Assembly (NCBI GenBank): GCA_033065855.1
Contig: JAVXUO010001982.1
Location: forward strand, 124,001 to 188,000
Length of the DNA stretch: 64,000 bases
Origin: Escallonia rubra
Taxonomy: Eukaryota > Streptophyta > Magnoliopsida > Escalloniales > Escalloniaceae
Direction of reading: 5' to 3'
The notes below the pieces were generated by a model. The model worked only from the letters and a program-made list of their open reading frames with translations. It had not been told where the DNA came from and made no database searches. A program made the translations under genes and the position numbers. Positions 21,400 to 41,651 of the stretch are shown here, piece by piece; position 1 is the stretch's first letter; each line of letters starts with the position of its first letter.

Positions 21400-24250
21400 T
21401 GTGAAGATCCCCTATATATTGTTGTAAACCACTCATTCACAAGAGCTGTATGTTGTTCATTAGCTCAAGTTCCATGCTGACAAGAACTTTATATCTCTGT
21501 ACTTTCTTATCAGGTTGAATTTGTGTATCTGCCCTCAAGTGTGTACTATATGTATGAGTTTACAGTTCATATCCTCTTCAGATCAATGAGTTTTCAAGAT
21601 TTCTGAATTAAGCATATGAATAGATTAATTTCTAGCTCCAAATAGCTCCCACATCCTATAATTATACTCTACAGCCTTTCATCACTAAAGAGCTCCATGA
21701 AATGTTTTGACTGTTATAATCTGAAGCCCACTCACTTATTGTTGAACATTTATAAAGGAAAATCCCACCAAAAGTAGCAGTAAACCCAAATTCATTATGT
21801 TATCGAAATAAATATAGGCAATACCTTGAGAAAGGTATACCAACTAACCGTGAAAGTTAATTTGAATTACATCATAGTTCCGCGACAAATATCAAATGGT
21901 CATCAAATGCCACTTGAAGATACCGAAGGTGACTCCGTGACTAAGTACTGCTGCCTATCTCAGCTCCATGTGTGGGACTCATATGCACCATCACTCAAGA
22001 AACTAGTGCTTGCAATAGAGAAAACAAAATGCTCTCTCTTGGACTCCAATGGTCGGACTTGTATGATTCCAAACCTACCCCACCTCTTGCATTCCCTTCT
22101 CTGTTGACAGGACCATGAACCAAACAAAAATGGGATAGGTGTGGCAGTTAGCATTACGGCCAAGACACATTGTTAGCAGTCAACTTAGAATTGATCCCAA
22201 AGGCGAAACAAGATCAAGCTGAGGCGAGTGAACGATTAAACGTTCAGAAGTATTCAGTTTGATAATAGAGTTCAGCGTGTAATTACATCACCCAGATAAT
22301 GTGCCTCAAAGATACGAGCACTTGGTATACATAAACTAATGCTGGACAGCAAATACTATGTTCTAAAGATCAGCCTGTGGTTTATTTACACACTAAATCA
22401 ATTAGATCTTCGAAACAAAGGAACTCGCACATATTAACAACTTCTTATACGGATCACTAGGTTTCTCGGAGACTTAACAGGCCTGGAACTCGAAATCAAA
22501 GATGAAAAAGTTACTCTAAGTACTCGTACTCCCATACCAGTAACACCAGTCAAGAAGGTCAGGCAGATTCTTATCCTGCACCGTGCTGATTCTAATATTG
22601 AAAACCCACACTTGGCGACTTTAAGCATGACCAACCTAGTCCAATTTAGACACGCAAGGTTGAGCAGTGTTCTGTACCATGTACTTTACAGTACAAACCA
22701 TCATCTACGTAAGCAATTAATCAACTACTTCCCGTTGTCAATGGTACTGTTCATGCAATTGCATCAACATTGACTAAAACAATATTAAAGACAGAAAATG
22801 GAAGCAAGTTCAGCAAAAACTCAAAGGATTCACGTAACAGAGTGCGAAGGTGTGACATAGCATTCAAATGAAAGGAAATGAAAAAGAGAAAAAGATTGAA
22901 GTCAGCACAAGTTCATATTTTATCTCAACTAAAGTAGGCCGGCGGGTTTAAGTGTAATGACCCACTTGGATACTGGTTCATCACCATCAGATAAGGATTT
23001 AGGTTAGGGCTACCGTGTAAGACTTCAAGTTTTCAACTCATTTATCCATCACGTGTACTCTAGGGTAGATGAATGTGTTTCCACGGCAATGGCTTCCAAG
23101 TTGCCACAGAAAAGACTTCTCCACTTCCACTGGATTGCTTGCAGGGTTCCATAAAAGACGACCCTTTTTGGGCAAAACTCCAAAGTCGCAAAATGTTCTA
23201 TCAAATATGTACATTAATTATACTTAGCGGCGCTAAGTGTGGCTCAATCAGAGGGTTGCAGCCTATTGTTGTAACAAAACAATTTTCGAACCCGGATACT
23301 TGGATGTATATGTTGGTAAACATAATTTCTATTGCGATCGACTATTTATTTTTCCGCCAAGCCACTTTCGCTCCCGTGGTACAAAGCCCTATACCATTCC
23401 AAAGGAAAGCTCGAACTACCCTCTCCATCTCTATTTTTTGCTTTCGATATACTAAAAGGATTACCTACCTATGCAATCAACTTAATTGGTCCACTTGAAT
23501 GTCTTTAATCTTATAGGTCCTGATGCTAAGGTTGATGGCAGGCCTAACACTTTGTGTAGTTCTAGACTAAAGTGAAAAAACTTCGTCACACACTCATTTG
23601 TTGTTGATTTTGGGAGGAAATTAAAGAGTTTTCATGAAAAACATTTAAGAATATCAGAGAATTTGGATTTCAGGATAACAAGTGGTACCAACTGCCAACC
23701 ATGGAAGACTATAAATGTACAAAATCGGAAACTAAACTGGTACTATACTGACCCCATAAAGAAACAAGAAAATATCTTGTACAACCTACTTTTGATTGAT
23801 ATTTATGGTGGCGACCTGGGCCTTGCACTTGTGTGTCGGTAGTTCTTGAAAGAATAGTGATTCTGGCAAGAGCATGATGCGAGGGGGGACTTTGATGGTA
23901 GGTGGACTCACACGTGAGGGAAAGATTATTGATATACACATGTAGAGTTGTTAAGTCATACATCGTATAAATGTAAAAAATAAGTTGGGCATATATACTT
24001 GGATGGACCAAGTCCTATTTGCTTAAGTTTTACTCTTGGCTCTCTCAGATCTCCCTAACATGATGGACATCCATAAAATTGCCAAGTCGTCTTACATTTT
24101 TTTCTCTTAATTGTCATACTCCACAGTAAAACATTACCTCTGCTTAAGCAATAGGAGTGTTATTCAGATAGGCTTGAAACTAAACCATCACCTCTCCACA
24201 GTAAAACAGTGCGAAAGGGAAGCAAACTAATGAAAACAAGTACAATAAAA
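21400..24250. other. Intergenic region between the nitrate transporter and the polygalacturonase
   Basis: The left part is the 3' flank of the transporter gene. An open frame of about 140 codons at 23073-23498 on + matches no family I know and has no splice or promoter context. I see no other feature. Confidence 0.45.
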
Positions 24251-24255
24251 AGAAG

Positions 24256-27200
24256 TCACCACATGCAGACTTTATCATGCGATCTTGCTATTTTCCCAAC
24301 CGAACTGCCGGCAGTACCCCTGCTTAAGCAATAGTCTATGCTTGATGGAACAAGGGGGGCTTGTGATTTCCCGAAGGAATTAGAACAAAGAGCCTGCTGA
24401 ATCCCTTTGTTTACTGGTGAGGGTTTCAATTGAATGTCAATTAAATCAACGTCCATGCATGGGATCTCGCTGCTACAAGCTAGACGAATTGGTTGCACTG
24501 AATAAGTTCCGATAATGTGATTATACTTAACCCCGGATATCGCCACTGCTCCCGTTTGATTTTTGCAGAATTTCTTGTCACAGTAGTACTGGTCAATTAT
24601 TATGGGAACCTTCACATCAGAGACGCCAATGTTGGAAAATGTCACATTCTTGACTGATCCAATGCCACCCTGCCATATAAATTTTTGGAAATCAGATTAC
24701 AAAATTTTAGGCTAAAAGTTGAAAAAACACTATGCTGTTTAAGTTAGAGATTTACCTGCCATGTCTTGATCCTTACTCCGGATTGTGTATTTTGCATGAA
24801 AATGTTCTCAACAATGACATCTGAGACGCATGCAACACTTCTATCCTTTCCTAATCCTCCTAGGCTGTTAAATAAGAAGACGAAGAAAAAGGAGCATGCT
24901 GGTTTATTCTTCCCTGCTAATATATGATGCACTTTATGTTGGTACACTACCCTAAGTCGTACCCAGATTTGTAAGCATGATATTCATATTGTTGGACCCA
25001 TTTTTTATCAGCTTAACCCGAGCAAGAGGTTATTTAAGACGGTACCAGAGCTCTAGTTAGGCAAGGTCTTATGTTTGATTCTTCTGCTTGCGTGTTTGGT
25101 CCTTGTTTACTACAGTGCAATTTGCACTCTGTTTATTTGTGCCCTTGATAATGGTGCACCTTAGTTTGTCTCCTCAGGGAGAATGTTACATCATGACATA
25201 CATTGTTGTAGTCATTTCTTAATGGTTTAAGCTTTTAGAGGAGATGATAACTTAATACTGTGAACAACGCTGTAGCGATTGGATTACCTTATGCCATGTC
25301 CAGGGCCACAGCTTATATCATGAACATGAACATTGGAGCAGCCAGTTTGCATGGAAACACAGTCATCTCCTGTTTAAATGATAACGTTTAAACATTAATA
25401 TATCAAGTGCACTTAAAACTTTAGCTTTATATTATGTGTGTCTAAGTTTATACTAAGGCCTTGGCTATGATTCACACTATAATAGAGTTTAGTTAGGCGA
25501 GAATTTCATTGTGTTGTTACCCTTTTGGGTTCTTCTATAGTGGGACAAAAATAACCAGAAAAATATCATTATCTGTACATTTAAACAAATGTCAAACATT
25601 TGCTAATTAATTCCCCCCCCCCCCCCATGGTAATGGTTACAACTTTAGCGACAACTTCCCTTCTACAGCGACAATTGGTGACATACTTTTTGAAACCTGA
25701 ATTCGCTGAAGTATATAGTATTTACACCTCTTGATTAACATGATTGTCACCGCTGATGCCTAATTGTTGCAAAAGCCATTATATCTTTTGTACTAATATC
25801 CATTTATGCGTCTAATTAGTTGAAAAAGAGAAGTTCAGCATTTGAAAGTTGAAACATACCACATGCTATGTTTGAATGATGAATTTCAACATCTTGGGAG
25901 TTCTGTAGGTGAATCCCATCGGTGTTCGGGCTGTTTTCCGGCGCAGATATCGTGACGTTGTAGATTTTCACTCCTCTGGAGTTATCAAACTTTAGATGAC
26001 ATTGAGGACTGTTTACGATTCTAATGTCGCGAACTGTAACATTGTAACTTGCATAAAACCTGAAAGTCTGCACATTATATGAGACATAAATACGCGAAAG
26101 TGCACTAAAAAAAAATCTCATATGTCTAAATCATAATCAGAATGGTCAAAAGGCAAGGCAACGTATATTTTCACTGTCGTCCCCTAGTTAAAATTCGGGT
26201 GATTATCTGCCCTTTTTTACTAAATCTATTTCCTGCCTTAAATTGTCCGTTGTCGCTAAAGGCATTCTACGAAAATTTCATCTTTAACAACAAACGATTT
26301 TGAAACATATTCGGATATTGCAATAAGAAGGGAGCAGATTAACCTTTCCAACAAATAACAAAAGTTTAGGGCTGGAACAATGCTTACAGTCGGTTTCCTA
26401 GATGACATGTGTGTGGATCTCTTCTGCATTGTAGATGAATAAAGATGGTTAAAAGCTCTGTGTTTGACGAGTTCAGACCCAGTAATTTCAATAGTCCTAA
26501 CCTGACTGTAAGTCGTTTGAGAAGAAGCCCACCAGTGAGAACCTTGGCCATCAGCAGTACCCATGCCTTGTATGGTGAAGTTGTGAACCCATTTGATGTT
26601 TATCCATTGAAAAAAACTTGATCTTGGCCATGCATCTTTAGGAGCTAAGAGAGTCCCATCTATCTGTTTGAATACCACTGGCATCAGCTTTGTGCAATAG
26701 GTTATCATTTGTTCATGAAAAGGGTACTTTTTTTGCCAGAAAGAATGAACTCTCAACTTTTTTGCTCTCTTTTCGAAGTACATTTTAGAGGTCAACTGGA
26801 ACAGAAATAAAGGGAGAGAGACAAGACAAACCTGGAAAACAAGGTGCGGCATACATGGGCCTTGAAGTGTTATGGGATTGATCAGAAACTTGTGCTCTTT
26901 TGGAATTTCTAGAGTAGCTCCTGCTACCATACAAGCAGCTCTCCATGCTGCTAGAATTGCCTATTAATCCATTTACACGCAGTACAAACGTAAGATTAGT
27001 AACTCATGCCAACATTTCTCCTTTATTCTTACGATTATAACTTAGAAGTCCATCTATTTGAGTATCGAGTTTCTCCGGATAACGTAGGGGTGGATGCCAT
27101 AGAAAAAATTGTCAATAAATATGACAGTTACCAAAGTAATGTTTTATCCCGAATAAAACTGCCGCTACTAATACTTTCACAAGAAAATTAGGCCATGTTT

Positions 27201-27615
27201 GGTAATTCTTACGCGCTTTCATTCTCGTCGAAACCAAAACAAAAGAACGAATGCAATCGCCAGACAGGGCCTTAGTTTTTCATTCTATCACACATGCAAA
27301 TTCAGACACGAGAGTGGCAGTAAGTTATACCATGGAATCATCAGAAAATCCATCACCCTTGGCTCCAAAGGACAGAACATTGAAGATATTGGACTGAGAT
27401 GGATGAGAGCCATGAAGAGGAATTGGGGCTGGCGCAGGGCTTGGGATATTCGGACCGCATGGAGCAATGTTCCCATTGGAATTCCTCTGCCTATGGTGGT
27501 GCCAATGGGATCTGCTCTTTTTGCAGTGATTCGCTCTCGCGTCGAGGGATGTTACTGAAAATGAGAAGAAGAATGAAACCGAAAGAAAGAGAAGAATTAA
27601 AGCAGGTGACTTCAT
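24256..27615 (-). CDS. Polygalacturonase (glycoside hydrolase family 28), secreted
   Basis: Eight exons are inferred: 27331-27615, 26832-26960, 26502-26663, 26388-26423, 25860-26067, 25288-25369, 24756-24864 and 24256-24669 (1425 nt, 474 aa). All have GT-AG borders and agreeing phases. An N-terminal signal peptide (MKSPALILLFLSVSFFFSF) is followed by a His- and Pro-rich stretch, then the beta-helix domain. All four GH28 motifs are present: NTDG (252-255), GDDC (274-277), GHG (297-299) and RIK (332-334). The two catalytic Asp of GDDC and the active-site His are intact, so it should hydrolyse homogalacturonan in the wall. The long basic/His-rich spacer before SFGAKGDG recalls the At1g48100/At1g70500/At1g23460 group. 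Exon 4 is only 36 nt. The ATG at 27615 is chosen because it opens the signal peptide; the frame upstream has no other ATG. Confidence 0.9.
25646..25674. repeat. AGCGACA motif pair in polygalacturonase intron 5, next to a C run
   Basis: TAGCGACA at 25646 and CAGCGACA at about 25667 follow a run of C bases around 25613-25626. This belongs to the dispersed TGTCGCTA motif set described in the findings. It probably marks a decayed DNA-transposon end. Confidence 0.35.
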
Positions 27616-27743
27616 GTTCTTGGGCAGTTCAGGAAATAAACTTTGAAGCAAGAGAATGTCCTAACTGACTGCAGTATAAGGAGTTTCAGGTGCTGCTCTG
27701 CTTTTAACAGGGGAATGAGGCAGTTGGACTGTCAGAGTGACAG

Positions 27744-27751
27744 TTTATATA
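27744..27751 (-). promoter_or_regulatory. TATA box of the polygalacturonase gene
   Basis: On the minus strand this reads TATATAAA, about 130 bases before the ATG at 27615. Confidence 0.55.
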
Positions 27752-27759
27752 GTTGAGTG

Positions 27760-29720
27760 TTACCAAAAATAGCCTCGACTTTCTTCCTATTTGCTAAGGC
27801 ACCGTTTCGTTTAGGAGGATTTATAAACTTGCGTACATGCCCTTCAAGTAACTCCACCATTGCTGCATTTTGAATGAAGGATTATGCCTAATGAATGAAT
27901 GACTACTAATTGACTTGGATTGTGTGTGAAGTATGAACAGCTATAGAACTTTATACCTTGTGCATAATATGTTGCGACAGAGTGAGTTTGAACGTTGAAA
28001 TCGAGGAATAGCACATAAACCTACGGTGCAACAACTTCACCTAATCAGTCTCATAATACTCATGTTACTCTCGAAACCTTAAAATTTCTGATTATGCACA
28101 GGAAGATTGCTAATACTCCACTCTCGTCGTAAATACTTTAATGCATACAATTTTTGTTATGACCAGAGTATGACTTGTGCAATTTGTTATACATCGAATA
28201 ACACTTTAGGGTAGTAAGAAGTTGAATTTCCTTACGATGATTTCACTAGCATCAATCACTTCTCTATGATAATATTGATAAAGGGTAGTCACTTAGCTCC
28301 ATTTTTCTGTAGGCTCATCGTTGGAAAGTTGGTTGAATGTCTCCCTTGTGGTCCTCGTTGGAAATGGCATGCTCATAAGGGCAAACTATTAGTTAAGTCA
28401 GTGGATGTTGGATAAGAAGAAAAGTTATCTTAAATTAGTACACACCCTGCTCACTAACATACTCTGAAACCTAATCCCCAGTCTATAAAGTTCCATCCAG
28501 TTCAATGTTTGATATTCTCTCTCGTTCCTCTTTTTCTTGAATAATTAGGCAAATACATAGGGTGGTCCTTAGTTTTTAGTTCCACTGAAGAAGAGAGTTG
28601 AGCACTCAAGCTAGCAGTTATCTTGGTCTCAGTCTGGCTAACTTGGATAAGGGATCTGATTCCTCGGGGAAGAGTTTTGTTATGCAGCGGACAAATTCTC
28701 GCGTCGGTTTGCAGTGTAGACACTCGTAATCAAATAAAATAAAGGGACGTCATATTGCCATATAAAATAGGATAAGACCCGTTTAATTCTTATACTCATT
28801 CCGATTCCTACTTTTAAAGTTTCTAAGTGTGTTTTTAATAACTGTACAGAATTTTGACTCTCTACTAAAGAGTAACTAGATTCTTAATTGCGATCTAAAG
28901 AATCAACCTATAGACTATAAGCGGTCCATTTTGGCCTACCAAGGAAGTTGCTACGGTTTAATCTAGGAAGATAAGGACCCCCTTTTATTCATTTTCAAGT
29001 GTAGTTTTAGGGCTATGCCAAGATACCTATTTCCACAGAGAAGGTGGTTCACAATGTTGTCGTTTGGCTTCTATAAGTACTTTTATTTAAATTTTCTGGA
29101 ACCTTAGTTAGAGTAGTAGTACTAACTTATGGTAACATAAATATATGAATTTTTAAAAGGGCAAAAGCAAAGATGATTTTATTTTATTTTATTTTGGCAT
29201 GGGCTAATGTAGCGCAATGTCTTCTCCTTGCACGCCTTGGGCCACTTTTAGGACCGGTCGGTGCCACTATCTGATCCCACTGCCGTTCATGAAAGTGGTT
29301 TGCTAACTTTGCCACAAGGCCCACAACCCCGTCTTTCTTTTCTTTTCTTTTTTTTGGAATTATCAGAAAACCCGTCTCTCTGTACTGCGAGCAATCTCTT
29401 ATTTTTTAAAAAGTAAATGGACTGCTATTTAAGTTTTTTTTGTTTGTGATGAAGATGAGAATGACATTAAAAGAGAAGAGTTTTGGCATGTTAATGCCAG
29501 TACAACAGGTTATAGGTCATGACATAATCTATGACTCGTATACATACAAAATAAAGCAGACTGCACACATCACAAAAGCATATTCTAGCACTTTATTTAC
29601 TACAGTAGCGCAATAGCAACAATCCTTATGTATTATGCACGTCCCGTTTCCAGTCCTGGTAAACCATGATCCTGGCATTACCTGTATACTTGGCTAAGGA
29701 TCGAGAATTAACGATCGTTA
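27760..29720. other. Intergenic region
   Basis: The left few hundred bases are the polygalacturonase promoter side. I see no gene; the frames present are short and unrecognised. Confidence 0.45.
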
Positions 29721-29726
29721 AACTTT

Positions 29727-29845
29727 GTAACGATTTTTATTTAGTGAGGGTAAAAAAATAATGTTAAAAATTGTCATAAAAAGTGTAAGTAGAAAAATCA
29801 TTAAAAATTTAACAGCCATTAATTGTCATTATACAGGAAGTTGTA
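29727..29845 (+). mobile_element. MITE copy, family shared with 57893-58092
   Basis: The core TTTTTATTTAGTGA-GGTAAAAAAATAATG ... ATTAATTGTCATTATA closely follows the core at about 57950-58070, base for base over most of 110 positions. It is short, AT-rich and non-coding. Its ends were not delimited. Confidence 0.55.
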
Positions 29846-29849
29846 ACTA

Positions 29850-31980
29850 TTTTCTTATAACTAGGGTAGTAGCAAAAAAATTATCTTTTTTTCTTTAAAT
29901 GCAATGCAGGTATTGAAAATTATCCTTTGTTAAAATCATTCCCTTTACAAGGTACAGAAGGAAGCATGCAATTATCATCTTAGAGAGTAGTTACATGGAG
30001 TATTTCAAAGTTCTTTGAGTTTGAAATGCCTTTATTCTAAAAGCCCCTCATTTTGACATCTTATAATTTAAAAGTTTATTTTTTGGATATTAATTGTTGG
30101 AGCATACTTTGTGAGAATTTTCATTTCTTATTACTGTTAACATAAAATTGACATAGGACAGATTACTTCTACCCCCCTCATATGTTACACCACATCACCT
30201 TAATTATTAAAAAGCTTATAATTTTTACTAATATGTAATTTTAGCAACAAAAAATAGGCAAAAACTATATCGAGTTGTGAAAATAGCTTCCTTAAGTTTC
30301 AACTATGAAACACGAATTTATATCTCATCATATAAAAGGTACAAATAAAAACATAAGAAAAGAAAGAAAGTATTTTAACTTATTTTTGTATAAACTACCG
30401 TTTACAAAGCTAAAACTAAAGATTTTCATAATAAAAGGTGTTAGAGTAAGAAAAGAATAAACAAAGATAATGCCACAACTTTTGGAAGAGGATTATGGAG
30501 ACAAAATAAAATATTGAAATAGCAGAGATTAAATGGCAGTTACAAATAAGAGAAAGCTTCGCGAGCCACGACCAATAAGACAATAGACTTTGTCGTTGGA
30601 ATTTGACAAAAAACTACTATGAACTGGTTATTTCAACCGAGGATCCCATTTTCAAATCCTTTCTAGAATTTTGCAAATCACATCCCAAACAATGGATTTC
30701 ATACAAGGAATTTTCAATTGTCTTGCCAAAGGGGAAAATCCCACTTGAAATACCTGATCCAAATACACTCTTTAAAATTTTTAGTAACTGGAATTTGATT
30801 ATTTGCCGTCACTCCGGTGCCAAAAGTATCACAAACGACTTTCACTTGCCACTAAAAGGAATACTATTTGTTAAATTTTCAGCGACAAATCATTATCTTA
30901 GCAACCATTAAGAACTTCAAGTGACAAATTTTAGAATTCCCATCCCTTTCCGTATTTGGCAACCAATAGTTCTGGGCCCATAGTGAAGAAATTACACTGT
31001 GCTTGGAGTTGGGCCTGGACTAACTTAACTCCTAGAAAAAGGCTTCTTTTAACTAGAAAGGGCTGAAAGGAATCAGAGGAAAATGCATTCAAGGTCCAGA
31101 ACTCACGTAGGTACTCTCAACTTATTGTATATAATAATAAAAAATGCATTAATAAAAAGAATTTACGCAGATATAATAGTAGAGTATGACCAATGTTCTT
31201 AGTTTGAACTAGTGTTCTCATTTAAAAACCTGAAATGTTTTTTAAAAAAATGTGATAAGTCTCACGTCACCTCTTAATGTCACAATATAAAATTAAAAAA
31301 AATTAGTCATGAGTTGACTACTAACACCCTACCATCCAAATCCAATTAATGACTAAGCATAACAATAAACTATGAGTCAACTCTAATACCCAAATATCCT
31401 ATTAACGACTATTTGAACCTTTCATTATTTTTTTCAAGCATGAGTTTACGCCTCTCGGGTGGACAGGCGAATGGCTTTTCAGGATTCTTACATGAGATTG
31501 CAGGAGATGAAACTAGTCACCACTTCTGCTAATTCTTCTATTTGTTTATAATAAATGATATGATAAGTTTTTGTAAGAAATCTTAGGACCTAAAAGTCAT
31601 TAAAAATTCAATCATCATAAATTTTAAGGGTAATATGGACATTATTAAAATATTACTTACGAGAATTTCATTTCTCTCTGTTTCTTCCTAGTTTTGAGAT
31701 GAAAGATTTAGAGACAAAATAGATCCAAACTTTCTTCCCTTTTCTCTTTTTTTCTCTCCTAAAAAAAACTCATAAATTAAAGAAAAGGAAAAAATGAGTC
31801 ACTCTCATTTATTTTCCTCTCTTTTTTCTCCTGAAAAAAACTTACAAATAGGCTAACAAGTTATTGATCGTAATGGACCAGAGATGGTGATAAATTGAAA
31901 ATTTCCAGACCTTAAGGTTAAGTTTGAAAATTCAAGTAGTCCTAAGGTGGCAAAATGTATTTAACCTTAGTGTAAAATGG
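29850..31980. other. AT-rich intergenic region before the eS12 gene
   Basis: I see no gene. Two site-II-like TGGGCC words occur at about 30975 and 31010, roughly 1 kb ahead of the eS12 leader and so probably too far to be its core promoter. An open frame of about 100 codons at 30603 matches nothing I know. Confidence 0.45.
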
Positions 31981-31998
31981 GCAGTATAAGTAACAGCG

Positions 31999-32007
31999 AA
32001 ACCCTAA
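31999..32007 (+). promoter_or_regulatory. Telo-box AAACCCTAA at the eS12 leader
   Basis: AAACCCTAA is the telo-box found near the transcription start of many plant ribosomal protein genes. Here it lies at the start of the inferred non-coding first exon (about 31990-32112), which is probably spliced at GTACCC to 33227. Confidence 0.55.
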
Positions 32008-33261
32008 ACCGTCCCGCAGGAATCCGAGGCTGTAGAGAGTGAAACCGCATCTCCAGTCGACGACGATCCTAGAATATCGCCGGCTACATTCAACGGTGTC
32101 GTTTCATTGGAGGTACCCTCCTTTTCTGTTCAGCTACAAATTTTGACTTATTAGTGATGATGACTTGACTGCTTCTAATCGCTGATTTGATTTGTGAAAA
32201 AGTTAGAAATGGTTGTGGTAAACTGAGTAGGATCAGACATTCTGTCCTCAAATTTTGCAGATTCCTATCATCGAACTTGAAAGCGTAAACACTGAATATA
32301 ACTCCGAATAGTTATTACAGAACTATTAAGTCTCCTGAAAAGTTTACGTGTTCACAAAAAGTCGAAGAGCGCAAAAATTAGAAATGGATAGAGCAGCATT
32401 TTATTGCATTAATGTCATTATATAGTGTTTAGCAGAGAAATGTTGTTAAAAGGAACCTAAGGATATATGCATTAGATCACTTTATGTGGTAACATATTTG
32501 GATTTTGGCTGCAAAGCATGTAGTTGAAACATATTTGAACTGAGATGTATTTTGATTGATTTATGATTCTGTCTGGTCTTAGTTGGGCTTAATTATGCAG
32601 CATTTACATATCCGACCAATAAACTTTCTGTCTCAATTTTTTTAAGTCCTCTGCTTCTTTTTGGGATGTTTCAGTGTTTTGTTCAATTCTATGAAGCTAT
32701 TAATTGTCATGACAATTCCTATTTTACAATTTCCAATGGAAAAATGAAAAATTAGTGGTTCAACATCATCACCTTTATCTCCCCATCGAATAAAGTATTG
32801 AAATGTTTGACATCGTGGGACAAAAAGTATGAAATGGAGAAGTAATGGCAAATAAACATCTGGATTCTGGATCTTGGTATACTTTTTCATTGATAGGATG
32901 ACAGCTAACTAGCAAGCTTAGTCACTTATTTAGTGTAGTCCTTTGTAGTCATGAAACGCTCAAGTGTCTTTCGCAACTCAGCGAAATTTTTTCTTTGGTG
33001 TTGTGCTGACATTATTTTTGCTCACTCCTCGTTCTTAACTGATTATTTATCAATTTTTGATTTGTGTATGTGTGTGGCTTCTACAATATACGCCTACACT
33101 ATTTGAATTTTCAATGTTTTAATCATGTACATCTTATGGTAAATCACAGAGAATTTGTTGTTGTTGTTGTTCTCACTTGGCTATGTTGCTTTCTGATTTG
33201 GTGTTGTTTTTTACTTTTGTCATCAGGAAGTTGACTACTGCTATCATCATCGATCAGGAAG

Positions 33262-36000
<2,739 letters not shown>

Positions 36001-36980
36001 ACACAGTTTTTAACATGGATCTTCTATGGTTAGTGCAGATCTTGGATGTTAAACCACCTCCCCCCCCCCCCAAGTCCCCCAACTATCCCGTCCTTTTCCC
36101 TTTCTGTTGTTGCTCTGGTCGTGCATACTTTGGGGAGTGTTTGTTCACCCATGTTTGACTTGTGATTTGTCTACAAAAATCCATTTTTGTTCTAGTTATT
36201 TGACTGATCTCTCTATTTTTGTCTAATAAGGGCCTCAACGGGGAGTTCAGAGGTGCCTAGACAAAGCTAACTTATTCCCTCTATTTGATTTCCCTTTTTT
36301 TTTTTCTGTAATAGATTTAAAACGGGGAAAACGATGAGTAAATTTAGAAAATGTCAAAGAAAAGATAATAAAATGCACGCGAGTAGTATTTTAAAAATAT
36401 CAGGTCTAAGTTGGTGGGAACCGCAGACCAGGTGCGGCAGCACGCGATTGGTCGTCCCTCGGCATTGTACACCGACATGAGGTGTCATTTTCTTTCAAAC
36501 TTTTCCGATGCCGCGTAACAACATTTGACTTTCACTTCGCAGCCAAATGGGGCAAGGCTAGTAAACAACTCGACGGCCTTTCTCTAAACATCACTTCCAA
36601 CCACGTGATTACACGTTGCAAAGAACCTATTAAAATGGCTTTCTAGACTTCATACCAATTACGATTTTATTGTAAGGTGGGATTTACATGTCTCAGGGTG
36701 GACGATATAAAAATTAAAAGAACTAATTGATCATTCAAAAATAATAGTGGCCTTAGATTGGTGACGTTAAAATGTAATTATAAGAATTGTTATTCAATGT
36801 ATTTATGAAATTGTCACTAATCATATGCAACCAATAATTGTTGATGTGTTAATAGATGTAGCCAACAGTTCAAGTTGCCCGTGAAAAAGTTCACTATACA
36901 CCTACTTTTCAAAGCAATTGGATCAGAAAGTCACCTAGAAAAAATTATTGTTGTTATCCTGATTGTATAAAGATAACTGC
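36001..36980. other. eS12 3' flank and intergenic region
   Basis: This holds the 3' flank of the eS12 gene, with a C run near 36059-36071, and AT-rich sequence. I see no gene. Confidence 0.45.
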
Positions 36981-36984
36981 AATC

Positions 36985-37095
36985 CTTTGTTTGGCGATAA
37001 TTGATGGTCGCTAAAATATTTTTAGTGACTTTTCAATTAACTTTTTTAGTTTTTTTTTTTAAAGGTCACNAATTAAAATTAAGTAAAATTTTCAG
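36985..37095 (-). mobile_element. MITE copy, inverted, related to 57893-58092
   Basis: Plus-strand words GCGATAATTGATGGTCGCTA, TTTTTAGTGACTTTTCAATT and CTTTTTTAG follow the reverse complement of the core at 57950-58070. An ambiguous base N lies inside at 37070. The element sits about 370 bp before the CRK3-like gene. Confidence 0.45.
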
Positions 37096-37466
37096 CAATG
37101 ATTAATTAAAATGAGGATGGTAGCTATCTTCCTACGTAGTCAAAAATTTTCCATATCAAGACTCACCTCCATGTTATACTTTATCATCGTGCACAGCTGG
37201 GTTTGCCAAATGTAGAAGATAATGTCGGATCGTCCTCCATGGACCTACTACTGTTTCCCTACTCGGCTTCTTTCTCTCTCATGAGTCGTCCTTCACGGGT
37301 CGTCGTGTTAAAACCTAAAACCAGTTGGTCTTTTTCCTATTAAGTTCTCGGCAACTCCCCCACGGGCATGACCTACTCCCTAACTTCCTCTTATCAGATC
37401 ATTTTTCCTTGTCTCCGTTGTTTCTATAACTCATCAATGCTCTGATCAAGTTTCTTACTTCCTTTA

Positions 37467-40892
<3,426 letters not shown>

Positions 40893-41651
40893 CATTCTTC
40901 TACAAAATTGCCCACTCAAAAAGCCATTCACCCGGACGCAACTCAGTATGATGTGCTTCTCTAAGCTCAACAAATCTGGTTCTCGAGGCGTTTGGTGTTT
41001 GCTCCTCTTGAGCTTGACAGCTGCATTGTGTTATCTGGACGATAAAAGAAATCGAGTTGATCCGTTGGAATCATCCTTCCTTCTGGTTTAACGCTTGCCC
41101 TAATTCAACTTTAGCATTACCTTTACTAATGGAGTCATCCTTCCTTCTCTCAGTGTAGTTATACTGGAAAAATAGTGCTAGAGTTTAGAACAGAAAATGA
41201 TGTTTGTAAATCATATGTAAAGCTACTTGATATTCTTTGACAATGGATGGGTTCTTTTGACTTAGAAACAGTGGGTAAGGAATCTCATATCTATGATCTT
41301 GTACTGAAAAAGCCTCAAATTTGCTTTTAGTGGAATGACCTAAACTTCTTAGATGGCCATTGTCTTTCTATAAAGTTCTTCCTATAAAGTTGCAATGGGT
41401 TATGGACCGAATTATTTGACTAATGCTGGCCACTTTATATGTAATTCAGTTCTTGCTGAAAACTGGTCAAGAACTTCCAGATGCTTTTCTTGGTAAACCT
41501 AAATGATTCAAAAAAGTGTCCAACATTAACCAACATATTCATGTGGCTGGGACATTGTATGGTGGATTACCGACTTCCAACATTCTACTTGACTTTGGTG
41601 GCAAATCAAGCTGTTGAGATACAATTCTGCATTTGGAAATAGACAAGCCTC

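Noticed and set aside
23073..23498. 141-codon open frame between the transporter and the polygalacturonase
   Set aside because: No promoter, splice or family evidence supports it, and its codons look like ordinary intergenic sequence.
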